DNA of 64,000 bases from Cryphonectria parasitica EP155 (taxonomy: Eukaryota; Ascomycota; Sordariomycetes; Diaporthales; Cryphonectriaceae). Below the pieces are notes generated by a model that saw only the letters and a list, made by a program, of their open reading frames with translations, made no database searches and had not been told where the DNA came from. Numbering within the stretch: position 1 is the first letter of the stretch; the number at the start of each line of letters is the position of its first letter. The stretch spans positions 1,905,630 through 1,969,629 of the forward strand of contig NW_024468916.1 of NCBI RefSeq assembly GCF_011745365.1, written 5' to 3'. The position numbers and the translations under genes were made by a program. Below are positions 1 through 9,858 of this stretch, piece by piece.

Positions 1-827
1 CGCATCTCGGTCAGCGCGGCCGTGTCGTACGCGTGGCCGAGCTCGAGGCTGGCCAGCATGAACAGAAAGGACAGCATGTCGACGCTATCCAGTCCATGAC
101 CGCGCGTTGTCTTTTGGCCCCGTTCGTGCATCTCAGTGGCAATGTCGGCAGCGTCGAGCCACTGCAGTAGCAGGGTCCACACCTGCGCGTTGGCCTCCTG
201 CAGGAGGAATGTGAAGCCTGCCTGGGTGATGCGCACGCCGCCCATCTCTGTCCGCTCCACGAGCCGTCCCGCGACGAGAAGCTCCTTGACACTCGAGTTG
301 GGGCCCGCGCCCTTGCCGCCCATGGAGCCGGCGCCGCCCAGCTCAACACTATTGACCACATAGTGCAGAATATCTTCCCACTTCTTCCGTGCGACTCGGT
401 CGAGGAAGGCAATATCGAGGTGTGCAGGCACCGGCTCGCTACTAGGAACGCCGAAGCTCTGGTGATCGCCGCCGCCCTCGAGGGCAAGACGCATGGAAGC
501 ACGAAAGTTAGTCGTGAGCGAGAGAAACTGCCTGGACTTCTCCTTGCCGGCGGAGCTGATGCCGATGATGTGCAGCCGGCGCAGGATACCGAGAGCTTGG
601 TCTCGCGCGCGCTTGGCCTCGGGCTTGACCCAGGTCTCGATGTGATCTAGCGGGAGAGGGTCGGGCATGTAGAGCAAGGCCATAACCATGGTCTTGGCGA
701 GGTTTGGCAACATGCGACGGAAGATGGCGAACGTGGTCGAAGGTTGTTGGTAGAGCCGGCGGTAGGTGGTGCCGGGGAGCTTCTCGAGGTAATCGGACAG
801 GGTGAGGGAGGGCGTTCGGGTAGTCAT
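1..827 (-). CDS. TFB2: TFIIH core subunit Tfb2 (p52/GTF2H4), N-terminal part
   Basis: Open from an ATG at 827 to the window edge without a stop or intron, giving the first 275 residues. The N-terminus carries the Tfb2 hallmark YRRLYQQPSTTFAIFRR, followed by LAKTMVMALLYMPDPLP and a predicted winged-helix region (ITQAGFTFLLQEANAQVWTLLLQW). Tfb2 is a scaffold subunit of the TFIIH core. It contacts Tfb5 and the XPB/Ssl2 helicase and stimulates the XPB ATPase in transcription initiation and nucleotide excision repair in the nucleus. Family members are about 450-520 residues, so roughly half the gene lies left of this window. The next gene is divergent and starts 629 bp away. The identification is by recognition of conserved stretches. 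Confidence 0.93.
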   Translation of the reverse strand, partial: MTTRTPSLTLSDYLEKLPGTTYRRLYQQPSTTFAIFRRMLPNLAKTMVMALLYMPDPLPLDHIETWVKPEAKRARDQALGILRRLHIIGISSAGKEKSRQFLSLTTNFRASMRLALEGGGDHQSFGVPSSEPVPAHLDIAFLDRVARKKWEDILHYVVNSVELGGAGSMGGKGAGPNSSVKELLVAGRLVERTEMGGVRITQAGFTFLLQEANAQVWTLLLQWLDAADIATEMHERGQKTTRGHGLDSVDMLSFLFMLASLELGHAYDTAALTEM

Positions 828-1456
828 GATGGGCGACCTTGAAGGAGGACACAGGAGAGAACGGAAGAGAGGAAGGTGGGCGGAGGGAGAGGGATTTCGG
901 TCGAGGTCGAGGTCGACTATCGTCGTCCTTTGTCAGGCAGTGATGCCTATGAAGTTGTCATCATAAGAATCGATACCTTGTATGGGCTACTGTTTCTGAT
1001 CATCGAGATGTTCAGATGCCCCTTTGACCTTCAGCCAGCACGCACAGGGCAGCTGGGTTCTGGTGTTGAGAGGCAACCAAATTACTTTAGAGATGCTGCA
1101 GAAGGGGGAGAAGGAGAGAAACAGAGACAATAAAAGAGTGGAGGATGCTGTACTGGGTGTGACTTGGAAAATTCATGTGAAGTTGGGCCTGTGGCAGGCA
1201 AAATGGCAGTTCATCCCAGAGGCGATTGCAGGGGTAGGTGACTGATAAGCAGTGTGTGACGTGCCCAGAGAGGCCCCTGGCCACAAATCCCCTGGGCCCC
1301 TCCCCCAACCCTGGGTAACCTAGCACCTGCTGCAGCTTCTTGGGCAGTCCGAATCTCGGCCATCCTTATACCAAGTAACCGCAGACACAACACCCATTCT
1401 ATCAGCCCGGAATTCGAGCCCATAATCTATCATCTTTGTTGCTGCGAATCATCACC
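828..1456. other. Intergenic spacer between divergent TFB2 and thioesterase genes
   Basis: This 629-bp spacer must contain both promoters. The TFB2-proximal part is purine-rich on the plus strand (gagagaacggaagagaggaa), i.e. a pyrimidine-rich leader for TFB2. No convincing TATA box, ORF or repeat was seen. Confidence 0.5.
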
Positions 1457-2419
1457 ATGGCAAATCCTATCAAGACAACACCTTTTGTGACTAAGGTACG
1501 ATACACTATTGCACAGCCATGGTGGCTACCAATCGGCTCACAAGACAACAGGTTTTGAAAGACTTCATGAATACCTCTGGTCTCGAGCCCACGTACGTTT
1601 ACCCAAGCACCTACTGCAAGAGCTATCTTCAAAGACTGACTTCTTACAGATTGTTAGGAATCAAACATGTAAGAGGTTAAATCAGTTTTCACGGGTCTAC
1701 CTCAAGAAGCATGGCTATACTAATGTCGCTGGGTTTAGCTGAGGATACTTAATGCCCGTCCTGGCCAGGTCAATTTCGAGCTGGAGATCCACCGACAACA
1801 TACTGTGAGACTGGGAAAGCCAAGATCCAAACATTGATCCGGACTGACAGATTTTCCAGAACCGATTGAACATCCTACATGGGGGCACAATAGCCAGTAT
1901 GGTCGACTTGGGAGGCTCCCTTGCTGTCGCGTCCATGGGCCTGTACTCGACCGGAGTCTCGACTGATCTGAATGGTACACAATCTCAATCTTGCCTTGAA
2001 AGAATCGGCACGGCCGCTGACAGGAAATTTTGATCTAGTCACGTACTTGAGCAGTGGTGGAAAGGCAGGGGACAAGATCAAGGTGTTGGCCGAGTGTGAA
2101 AAGAGTACGTCGTCCCCGCCTGATGATGACGGGCTGCATTTGCTGAAGAAAATGGGGTATAGTGGGAAGAACGCTTGCATTCACCCGCATGTCCTTCTTC
2201 AACGAAAAGGGTGACTTGTGTGCACGAGGAAGCCATACGAAGTATGACCACATGCCTTCCCTTCCTGTTCAGATCAGTGAGAGACAGCCAAAGTCTGACA
2301 AGAGTCACAGATTCATCGAGACCGCCCGTAAAGCACAGGTAACCCCATATCGTGTACCGGGGGAATCTCCAGAAGATATTCACGGTTCCGACCCGAACAA
2401 TGCACCAGCAACATCATGA
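1457..2419 (+). CDS. Hotdog-fold acyl-CoA thioesterase (THEM2/ACOT13-like), eight exons
   Basis: No single ORF shows this gene; it emerges only after splicing. Exons: 1457-1495, 1552-1592, 1650-1668, 1739-1804, 1860-1974, 2039-2104, 2163-2241, 2311-2419. All seven introns are GT-AG (55-70 bp), most with a good branch site (gactgac, tactaat), and every junction keeps frame, giving 177 aa. The core reads NRLNILHGGTIASMVDLGGS then STGVSTDLNVTYLSSGGKAG and FFNEKGDLCARGSHTK. This is the PaaI/4HBT hotdog pattern, in which HGG marks the start of the central helix and the Asp of MVDLG is the usual catalytic position. The family hydrolyses acyl-CoA thioesters; the substrate is unknown here. The C-terminal exon beyond KFIETARKAQ is the least certain, and an eighth intron there is possible. 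Confidence 0.82.
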
Positions 2420-4507
2420 GAGCAGCTCGTATCCTCGGTGGATGCAGCGGAGGAACTTGGTGAGAGAGTTTCGGCAAAGCGTGCTAAGTCACATCTCGCA
2501 CCATATCGGCGACGATCACGCCCCAGCTAAGGTCTTCCCGCCTGCTATCGATTACGTCCAATAATCAAGTCGGTGCCTGCCATTGACAAATCATGTCCCA
2601 ATGATGTTCAAGAAAAGGCCTTTTGCCCGAATGCTCACCTTGCAACTTGTTTCTACCTTGACACTTGCACCGAAATGTATCATTCGATTCGACTATACAA
2701 TCTTCTCGCCGTTACACAGGAACCTTGCAGATGAGCGCCATAGCTGATTTCACTAGCTGTGCTGCTTAAAGCAGCGGATTCGAAGGTCGAAAAGTCCGGC
2801 TTGGACGTGGAAACGAGTGTGTATATGGTCACTCCTGGACACTGAATACTGATGCCACCGTGACTTCGTCAGTTTTCAGGACTTCTGCCCTAGGACATCG
2901 TTGAAATCTGAGTGAAATTGTCTTGAACGAGATAATGTGTTGCCCCCCCCCCCCAAGATTTCATGCTGCCCTGTACCAGAAAGATTCATCATATTGCTGA
3001 CCAATCACGATGTCAGTGTCGCTGGCTACCTTGGTTAATCTTGAGATATATGTACGCACGAGATGATGGCCCTGTATACTACAAGTCTTCGAATTCGTCA
3101 TTTGAAACAAGTCAGCAAGGCCTTCGTGTCTCCGACAGCCTGGACTGGGAAAGACCGGGCTCCCAACATGGAAAGGGTCAATTTAGTCGAAGACTGTTTC
3201 TTCAGCTGCATGGATTCTACTTAAGGTAGGTGTATACATTAGCAATAGGAGATATTTCCCAAACGTTGGAAACACGGGAATGGCAGGTAGAGGCCGAGGT
3301 CTAGTGCGAAGAGGGTGCCGGTTAACCCGTTGTAGTCTGCGTCGCTGCTGTGAATGGGAGCTTATTTCGTTTCACTTGCAGGCTCTAGGGGCGGATAGAG
3401 CCAAAGCTTTACTGTGAAACACCGCGTTTCCGCAGCACCATCCGCCACCGAAACCAACCTCAGACAGCTCGTATCTGTACCATTTGCTTCGGATGGAAAT
3501 CATGTGAAAACCTCCATCAGACTTTGCTACTCGAGCCTCTCGATCGTGATGCCTCGGCCCGGTTAGCGGCACCGCGTTGCTGATGAATATTGATGCAAAC
3601 CCGAACATTTATCTGCAGCCTTGACTCATGAAGAACACAATCCGGTTTTGATGCTCTCGAAGAGTGTACCAGCCTTTCTTGATCTCACACACGTCTCTGA
3701 GAAACATTCGTGAACAGCGAATGGACCTGCCCGCGAGACTGGTCTCTTGCGCCGTGCTCGAACTATATATTTCACGAGTGCTGTCCGAGTGAAAAGGAAA
3801 GCAAGGAGTCGGTCGACATTGAATCCGAGATCTCATGCCAAGACCTGTCATTTTTGCTTGGCGAGGGCTTGATTTCCTGATTTACCTTGACCAGATAAGA
3901 TGCCTAAGCGCTTGGACCCTGCACAGCCCTTTTCGGCCAATGTGGCCAGTGCGGCTGAGCAATGTACGGCTTCGCAGTGAATAGGCACGCTTCACGCTGG
4001 CGTCAATCGTCTGATCTCATGTGAAAGTCTGTATCTATGCTACAAGATTACAACTAGGGGCTGCTTAGACTCCATCCATGCCGCCGGCTATGGCCTGGCC
4101 GAAGCCATCAGGAGCTGCCCTGTTTTTCCAGACGGGGACAACTTTTCGGGACAACATCTAGCTAAGAAGGATGATGTTGTCGCAAAGAAAAAGTTGGGAT
4201 TTCACAGGACGCAAGCGCACTGGCTCTGAAGTTCGGGCCAGTCTCGAATTATCCGAAGTATATTACTACAGACTTGTGCCTGAGCTCCGAGAACAGGTGG
4301 TATCAGTTATAAGACCGCGGTCGACACTTCACATGATTGTATTTGATCCTGCGTGGCGCTTTTGCTTTTCTTGCTTTGCCATCGAACGCTTTGTACAAAC
4401 TTCTTTCTGGCGATATAAGCTGGAACGTGACCAAGTTACTCTAATTTCACCAATTTACACCAAAACGTACCGACCAGTCTGAAGGAAGTCGTCCAGCACT
4501 CGGCAAT
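2420..4507. other. Intergenic region without recognised gene
   Basis: About 2.1 kb with only short, unconvincing ORFs on either strand (the longest about 100 codons). It holds a 12-C homopolymer at 2943-2954. A TATA-like cgatataag at 4411-4419, about 90 bp before the SOD start codon, may be that gene's core promoter. Confidence 0.45.
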
Positions 4508-5440
4508 ATGTATCGCGCCAGCATAAGTTGTCTTCTGCTTCTCATAACGGCATGCAGCCCAGTCATCGCTCAGGCTACTATAGATGGGATCACCACTGGG
4601 GTAAGCCCGACTGCCCTCTCTGTCCTTTCTTCAATCTTGTTATCTCTCATGATGTATGGTTGTTGACAGTAAAACAGATTAAAGGAAATGCCACAGTAGT
4701 AAAGGACAACCCAGCAGGCGTGGCATTCCGCGCGTTGTTTCCCACCAAAAATCAATTCACACTCACTCCATCTGGGCCAGTGAAAGGCGTTGTGGTTGCC
4801 CAAACGAATAAAGGAGGTACAGGAGTATCATACAATATCAAGATGGAAAATCTCCCGGACGAAGGCGGCCCTTTTGGTGAGTCAACATCAAAGAATACGA
4901 GGTGCCCAACGATTCTCCTCGAAGAGAAGTTTGCTGACGATAAATATTGCGCAGTTTATCACATTCACCAAGAGCCCGTGCCCTCGGACGGAAATTGTAC
5001 CGACACTGAGGCTCATCTCGATCCTTTTGAGCGCGGCGAAACCCCTCCGTGCGATCCTGACTTGCCTCAGACCTGTCAGGTTGGAGATTTGGCTGGAAAA
5101 CATGGTGCTATAATAACCTCAAGCGGGAGCACCACGTTCACAGAATCATATACGGATGACTTCACTGCCGTACGTTTTTTCCCCCCTTGTTACACTTGCT
5201 CCTGTAGGCGCAAAAAAAACAAAAATTTGAGCCAAAGTAGCTAGAGCTGACTTGAACACTTCACAGACTAGCCATGGACAATCTTTTATCGGAAATCTGA
5301 GCGTCGTCTTGCACTTTGCCAATCTCACAAGAATCGCATGTGCAAACTTCAAGATGATGAAGCTCACGCAGAACATGATGTCAAGTTTGGATGATCTACT
5401 CAACATGGGAGATGATGGAAATGTGACACTGTCGACGTAG
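4508..5440 (+). CDS. Secreted Cu-only superoxide dismutase-like protein
   Basis: Exons 4508-4600, 4678-4876, 4955-5169 and 5267-5440 join in frame to 226 aa. The first about 20 residues form a signal peptide (SCLLLLITACSPVIAQA). The SOD_Cu domain shows GGPFVYHIHQEPVPSDGNC, AHLDPFERG, CQVGDLAGKHG and the C-terminal Cu ligand region VVLHFANLTRIACANF. This gives four candidate Cu-ligand histidines (two in YHIH, one in AHLD, one in LHFAN) and the disulfide cysteines. It is the pattern of fungal extracellular SOD4/SOD5-type Cu-only enzymes, which dismute superoxide at the cell surface. Unlike the GPI-anchored members, the tail after CANF is only about 30 residues, ends GDDGNVTLST and has no hydrophobic GPI signal, so a soluble secreted form is inferred. 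The second in-frame AG was chosen at intron 1 because the earlier one would create a stop. Confidence 0.88.
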
Positions 5441-5528
5441 TGGAATTTTCAGTACTTTGCGGTTGTCTTCCTGGTTGGTTGATACATCATGAGTGAGCAT
5501 TGTACCACTATCGAATGTATATTAATAA

Positions 5529-5533
5529 TCTTT
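5529..5533. repeat. Left target-site duplication of the outer copia element (TCTTT)
   Basis: TCTTT directly precedes the TG of the left LTR and is repeated exactly at 24577-24581, directly after the right LTR. This proves the two 167-bp repeats are ends of one insertion. Confidence 0.92.
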
Positions 5534-5700
5534 TGTGAAAAATGGGGCATATTTAACCCTAACCCTCTGTTTTGGTCTCCTCATAAACCATCTCAGAGCC
5601 TGGTTTAGTTACTTAGAAGATCTTTCTTTTGTATTAGATAGATTCAATCTCAATACTCATTCAGCTACTTCCACGTGCTCAGCTTATATGTTTCTCCTTA
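5534..5700 (+). repeat. Left LTR of outer copia element
   Basis: 167 bp, TGTGAAAAATGG...TTTCTCCTTA, same length as the right LTR and differing at six positions, all C/T transitions. Five have T in this copy. It contains TTAACCCTAACCCT at 5552-5565, resembling two CCCTAA telomere units. Confidence 0.95.
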
Positions 5701-5711
5701 GTTATGAGCCC
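5701..5711 (+). other. Primer-binding site, half-tRNA(iMet) type
   Basis: GTTATGAGCCC immediately follows the left LTR. It is complementary to the anticodon stem-loop of initiator tRNA-Met (GGGCTCATAAC), not to a tRNA 3' end. Drosophila copia and related Ty1/copia elements are known to prime from such an anticodon-cleaved half-tRNA. Confidence 0.75.
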
Positions 5712-7400
5712 GGTTCGCAAGAATCAGATTTAATCTTCCCCTTATCTATCGAAACAAACTGAGCTATTCACTTCTTATTCTTTCAGAATACATCTTTTGT
5801 CCTAAATAGTTATACTTACGCTCTATCAAAGCCTACAATAGAGCGCGAATCTAACGATCTTACGCTTTCAGTAAAGTATACCAATATCTACTCCTTTCCA
5901 TTCTGGTATAGCATTTTGCAGTCCCAGAGCAAGGGAAAGGGTGTTTGGGAGTATCTAGATCCGGATGGCCCAGATGCGCTCTCTTTCGAATCTGAAGACT
6001 TCAATCTCGAGTTCTCCAAGTTTACTCAGGATCTTGAGAAGGAGCATAAAAACATTATAACGGAGAATTACAAGCTATTCTCTATCCAGAAATAAGCTAT
6101 TCTCTATGATTAGGAGATGAAATGCTTTCAGCTTTGTTAAAACAAGCAGTTGCATGCTCACTAGAATATATAGAGGATGTGGAACTGGATTCAGAAAACA
6201 GTATCTCCGTCAGTTCTCGTTCCTTACATGCATATCTATCCAGGAAAGAAGTCTCCTTTGATTCAACAGGTGCTCAGAAACCTGAAGAAAGATCTCTGTC
6301 TGTCTGAGGAGAGCATGAAACAGGTTGTTCGCCTTTAGTACTGCTATCACTTTGAGCTGGCTACCAGGCAAGGCACTGATTTCCAAAACTGGTGCCAGCA
6401 GCATCAGGATCTTCTGAATCTAGCTTGGGTTTACAGTATTGATGAAGTTGAGGGATTTCAGAGCTCTGATAACTTCCTTGCTGCTATCGGAGTTCGCTTC
6501 CAGATAGAGTAGGCCAAAATACAATAATATCTCCTTGCTACAGCACCTAATGATGATCTGCTTATCAAGACTATTGAATAGCTTTAATGAAATCTCGCTT
6601 CAATCTACTGATTTCAGTCTGAGCAGAAAAAAGGCTTAATAGTATTCGCTACTATAGGCGGAGAGAACTTACAATCCGGCAATTTAGGTACAAAATCTGG
6701 GAAGAAATAAGATGAATCTTCCAGCTAGAGCAAAAAGAGAGATTATAAGTGCTTCTGCAAGTTATATCAAAGGAAGCATAAATGGGGCTCTATGAGCTGC
6801 AGAAGGCTGGAATATGCTTGTATCGGAGTTAGGCTAGATTCAATCTTCAAAGCTTCATCTGATAAGCAAAGAAAGAAGATTCTCTTTAAGCTAGCTAGCA
6901 AAAACTATTAGGAGCTCTGTTCAGATCTTATTAGGACTGGATAGCTTTCTCAAGACTAAATAGAAGGGATTCTATAAAGAATAGAGAACAATAGGAATCT
7001 CTATCTAGGCACTATTGAGTGCTAGAACTTCTTAATTATAATATTAAAATGCTAGATTCGATACTTTTCAAGCTTGAAACAAGGTATTCTCAGTTTCTTC
7101 AAATAAACGCTATCTTTAATCCTCAACTCTTCAACTAGGCAGTATTGCTATAAGCAAGCACAGCAGTTTTCTCAATACTGTTTCAGATATCTCATATTCT
7201 TTCCTAAAGCATAGTTCTGAATAACTGCAGAGCTGTATACCTTATTAACAGCATCAACCTTCTGAAGCTAAATATCTTTTCTCTCTCAAGGAATGCGGAA
7301 GTTGTGAAAGCAGAGAGCTTATTGTTGCTAATATGAGGATTCAGGAAACAATGCTTCAAAAATGCACTGAATGGAAAGCAAGGGGAATGCACTGAGAACT
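5712..7400 (+). pseudogene. Degenerate gag region of outer copia element
   Basis: This AT-rich stretch has stops in every frame, many of them TAG. Its position after the primer-binding site makes it the gag region, but no zinc knuckle or other motif survives that I can recognise. Fragments such as LSVKYTNIYSFPFWYSI and DPDGPDALSFESEDF suggest the original frame. The assignment rests on position only. Confidence 0.5.
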
Positions 7401-8633
7401 TAGTTCTTAACTGTATAGCAGTTATAGATAGCTTCTATATTAATATAATTGCTAAGGCTTTCTTATATGAGAAAGGGATCTGGTACTGTGATAAAGATAG
7501 CACATTGTGCTTAGGAATGCTTGAATAGAGTATGATAATTGCAAATCTATATAGAGAGTTCAACTTAGTCTTCTTCGAATACATTTCTTTTGCAAACTCT
7601 TTCTACTCTCAAGCTTCAGCTACGCTGCTATACAGCTGAGCTGGCATTCTCGTGTTCTCAATTCTAAAAAGAAATAGGTATCCTTGTTCTTTATATAATA
7701 AGGTGCTTGAAAGAAGTGATTCAGAGCATCTTTAGCATCTAAGATTGGAATATCTGAGTATCAATGCTCTGAAGAAGCTTGTTTATTCAGTTTGTAATAT
7801 TAGAATCAACGGAATCAGACGAATTGATTGTGAATACTATGCTCTAGAGCATATTATAAAGATCATTCAATGCGCAAGATCTGAATATCATAGCTCTCAA
7901 CTGTTCTAATGCATTAGTTGGGATCTTCTCGATTATAATGAAGTATAGAATAGCTTAAAATGAGCTCTTATATTCAAAGATGAATATAGTAGCAAGTTAT
8001 TTGCTTTTCCAATATCTAACAAAGCACAATTCATAGTATTTGATATATTCAGATTATTTGAAATCTGGGTATAATGCTAATATCGCTTCTTTGTCTGCAA
8101 AATCAGATAGAATGCAAACTTCTCAGTCATAAGGAAGCTATACAAAATGATATATACACAATAGTGCGCTAACAATAGCATCAATCTGGAGATTACTCCA
8201 CTGCGCATAAAAGAGTCAAATAGCGCTGCTAAGCAAGCTGGGTATGAAATTCAGAAGCATGCGCTAATCCTTCTATTGTTAGCTAAACTACTGAAAGACC
8301 TATAGCCAGAGTATGTGAAAGCAGCTACCTGGCTGTTCAACATCTCTTCATCCATGCTCAAGCACTCCGAAACGCCAAATTCACTTCTGAATAGCTGATT
8401 CAGGCAGTACTTTCGTTAGTACGCGCTGGAAATAGTCAGAACAGCAGTCTCAGATCTACAGCCCAACTGAGCCAGGATTTATGCATATGAATGCTAGGCA
8501 TATATTCTGCAAGAAGAGTGCGAACTTAGCTCTTATAAATGGGATATGAAAACAGAACTAAGAGTATATAAGAGCTATCTTGTAGGATATATTGCAAGCA
8601 ATCTGTATTGCATATAGCTTTCAGTGCTTGCAA
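7400..8633 (+). pseudogene. Protease/integrase remnant of outer copia element, truncated by the gypsy insertion
   Basis: Translated fragments read NCIAVIDSFYINIIAKAF (a protease-like position), then WDLLDYNEV...LKWALIFKDEYSSKLFAF near 7917-8000 and ESNSAAKQAGYEIQKHALIL...LWPEYVKAATWLFN-like text near 8210-8340. The last two resemble the Ty1/copia integrase core and its C-terminal part. Numerous in-frame stops (mostly TAG) interrupt it. The reading is cut at 8633, where the gypsy element entered, and resumes at 20940. Confidence 0.72.
8630..8633. repeat. Left target-site duplication of the inner gypsy element (GCAA)
   Basis: GCAA precedes the left LTR and is repeated at 20940-20943 right after the right LTR. 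Removing the gypsy element and one copy restores continuous copia sequence. Confidence 0.8.
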
Positions 8634-8956
8634 TGTTGTGGTGGCCAGGGTGGTAGTCCGTGGGACGTGGAGTACAGTGGGTCAAGGGTCCTCATACATA
8701 TAAAGGATACCACCCACTTTTCAAATTCTTTAGCTATAAGCAACAAAAAATAAAGCATCCTTTCTCTTCTTTTCAATTTTGAACCCTTTGGACAGGTCTA
8801 AGACAGGTTTTTCACCCTGTTCTTGTGCCCGTGTGGCCTTAGTTTGCTGTCCTCATCTGCACAGGCACGCTTGGGTTGCACGAGCCCTTGCCCATTGCTT
8901 CGGCAGCTGTTTGTCCCTTTTTCTTTCGAGGGCGACAGCGCCCTAGTTCTGGTTCA
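8634..8956 (+). repeat. Left LTR of inner gypsy element
   Basis: 323 bp, TGTTGTGGTGGCC...GTTCTGGTTCA. It contains a TATA box (TATAAA at 8699-8704), the presumed element promoter. A TGG-initiated purine-rich stretch starting at 8958, one base after the LTR, is the likely tRNA primer site; the tRNA was not identified. Confidence 0.95.
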
Positions 8957-8964
8957 ATGGTGCG

Positions 8965-9850
8965 GTGAGTGTGGACTTAGCTGTTCAGGCTGGTAGCTCA
9001 GGGCTGTTTGCGTCACAGTTCGTGAGGATCAGTAAGAGCAGCAAGTTTACCCTATGGACGGGCGCACTCTTTTTCCCTGCTGAGCTCTTTTATTTCCTTT
9101 ATCTATTACGCTTACACGACAGGCTGTGCATCATGTCTGGACTCTGGGTCATGCCTGAGACCTCTCGTAGAGGGGAGATGGGTGAACAGAGGAGGAGTGG
9201 TGTGAGTTCTGGTCGTGGGCCGGTGAACGATGCGTTGAGCCCGCAAGCCAATATTACGAAGAAACAAATTCCTTTTTCCCACATCAATCAACGATCCTAC
9301 ACAGAAGCTGATACAGCTCAGACCTGTACAGGCTGCGGCGGAAAGTTTAACCATGTCGGATGTGGGTCCATGGTTAAATTACAGAGTGGGATGCTTTTGG
9401 TGGATGGTACTCTGCGGAGAAAAGTGGCATGGTTAACAAGGTCTGTGCTTCTTGCGATGGTCCGATCAGCACGCTCTATCTGGATACGTCTGGCTACATT
9501 GATCCTTTGGATCAAAAGCTTGCTGATTGCATTATCCCAAAAGCGAAGGATACAGAGAGGTGAAGATGAGGAACTGTTAGTGCATACAAGGAATAGAAGT
9601 CGAGGATTACGACGACATCATCCGATATCGAACTTTAATCGATGCCTTATACCTGGTCAGAAATGCCTCCATTGATTGGCAGGACTATTGATAAAGGAAA
9701 TCCCAGTGCAGCACAGAACAGCCAACTCAATCCCTTGTTGTTCATCACAAGACAGACCTCATGTACGCTCCACTTACAGACTGAACCTCCCTCAAGCACC
9801 TGAACCCCCTCGATCTCCATAGTATTGTCTTCTGCAGGATACGGAAGGCA
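8965..9850 (+). pseudogene. Leader ORF of gypsy element with PHD/zinc-finger-like Cys-His pattern
   Basis: Frame 1 is open from 8965 to 9675, although its first codon is GTG inside the primer-site region, so the true start is unclear. It encodes CTGCGGKFNHVGC. A second frame entered near 9400 encodes NKVCASCDGPISTLYLDTSG. Together they give C-x2-C-x4-H-x2-C ... C-x2-C, like a small PHD or RING-type finger broken by an indel. After about 9640 a third frame (EMPPLIGRTIDKGNPSAAQN) looks coding. It lies upstream of the gag frame and is separated from it by stops. Function unknown; it may be the N-terminal part of gag or a separate leader protein. Confidence 0.4.
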
Positions 9851-9858
9851 TTCCGGCT

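Noticed and set aside
9099..9515. Minus-strand ORFs opposite the gypsy leader region
   Set aside because: No domain, no introns and no leader; they mirror the sense frame.
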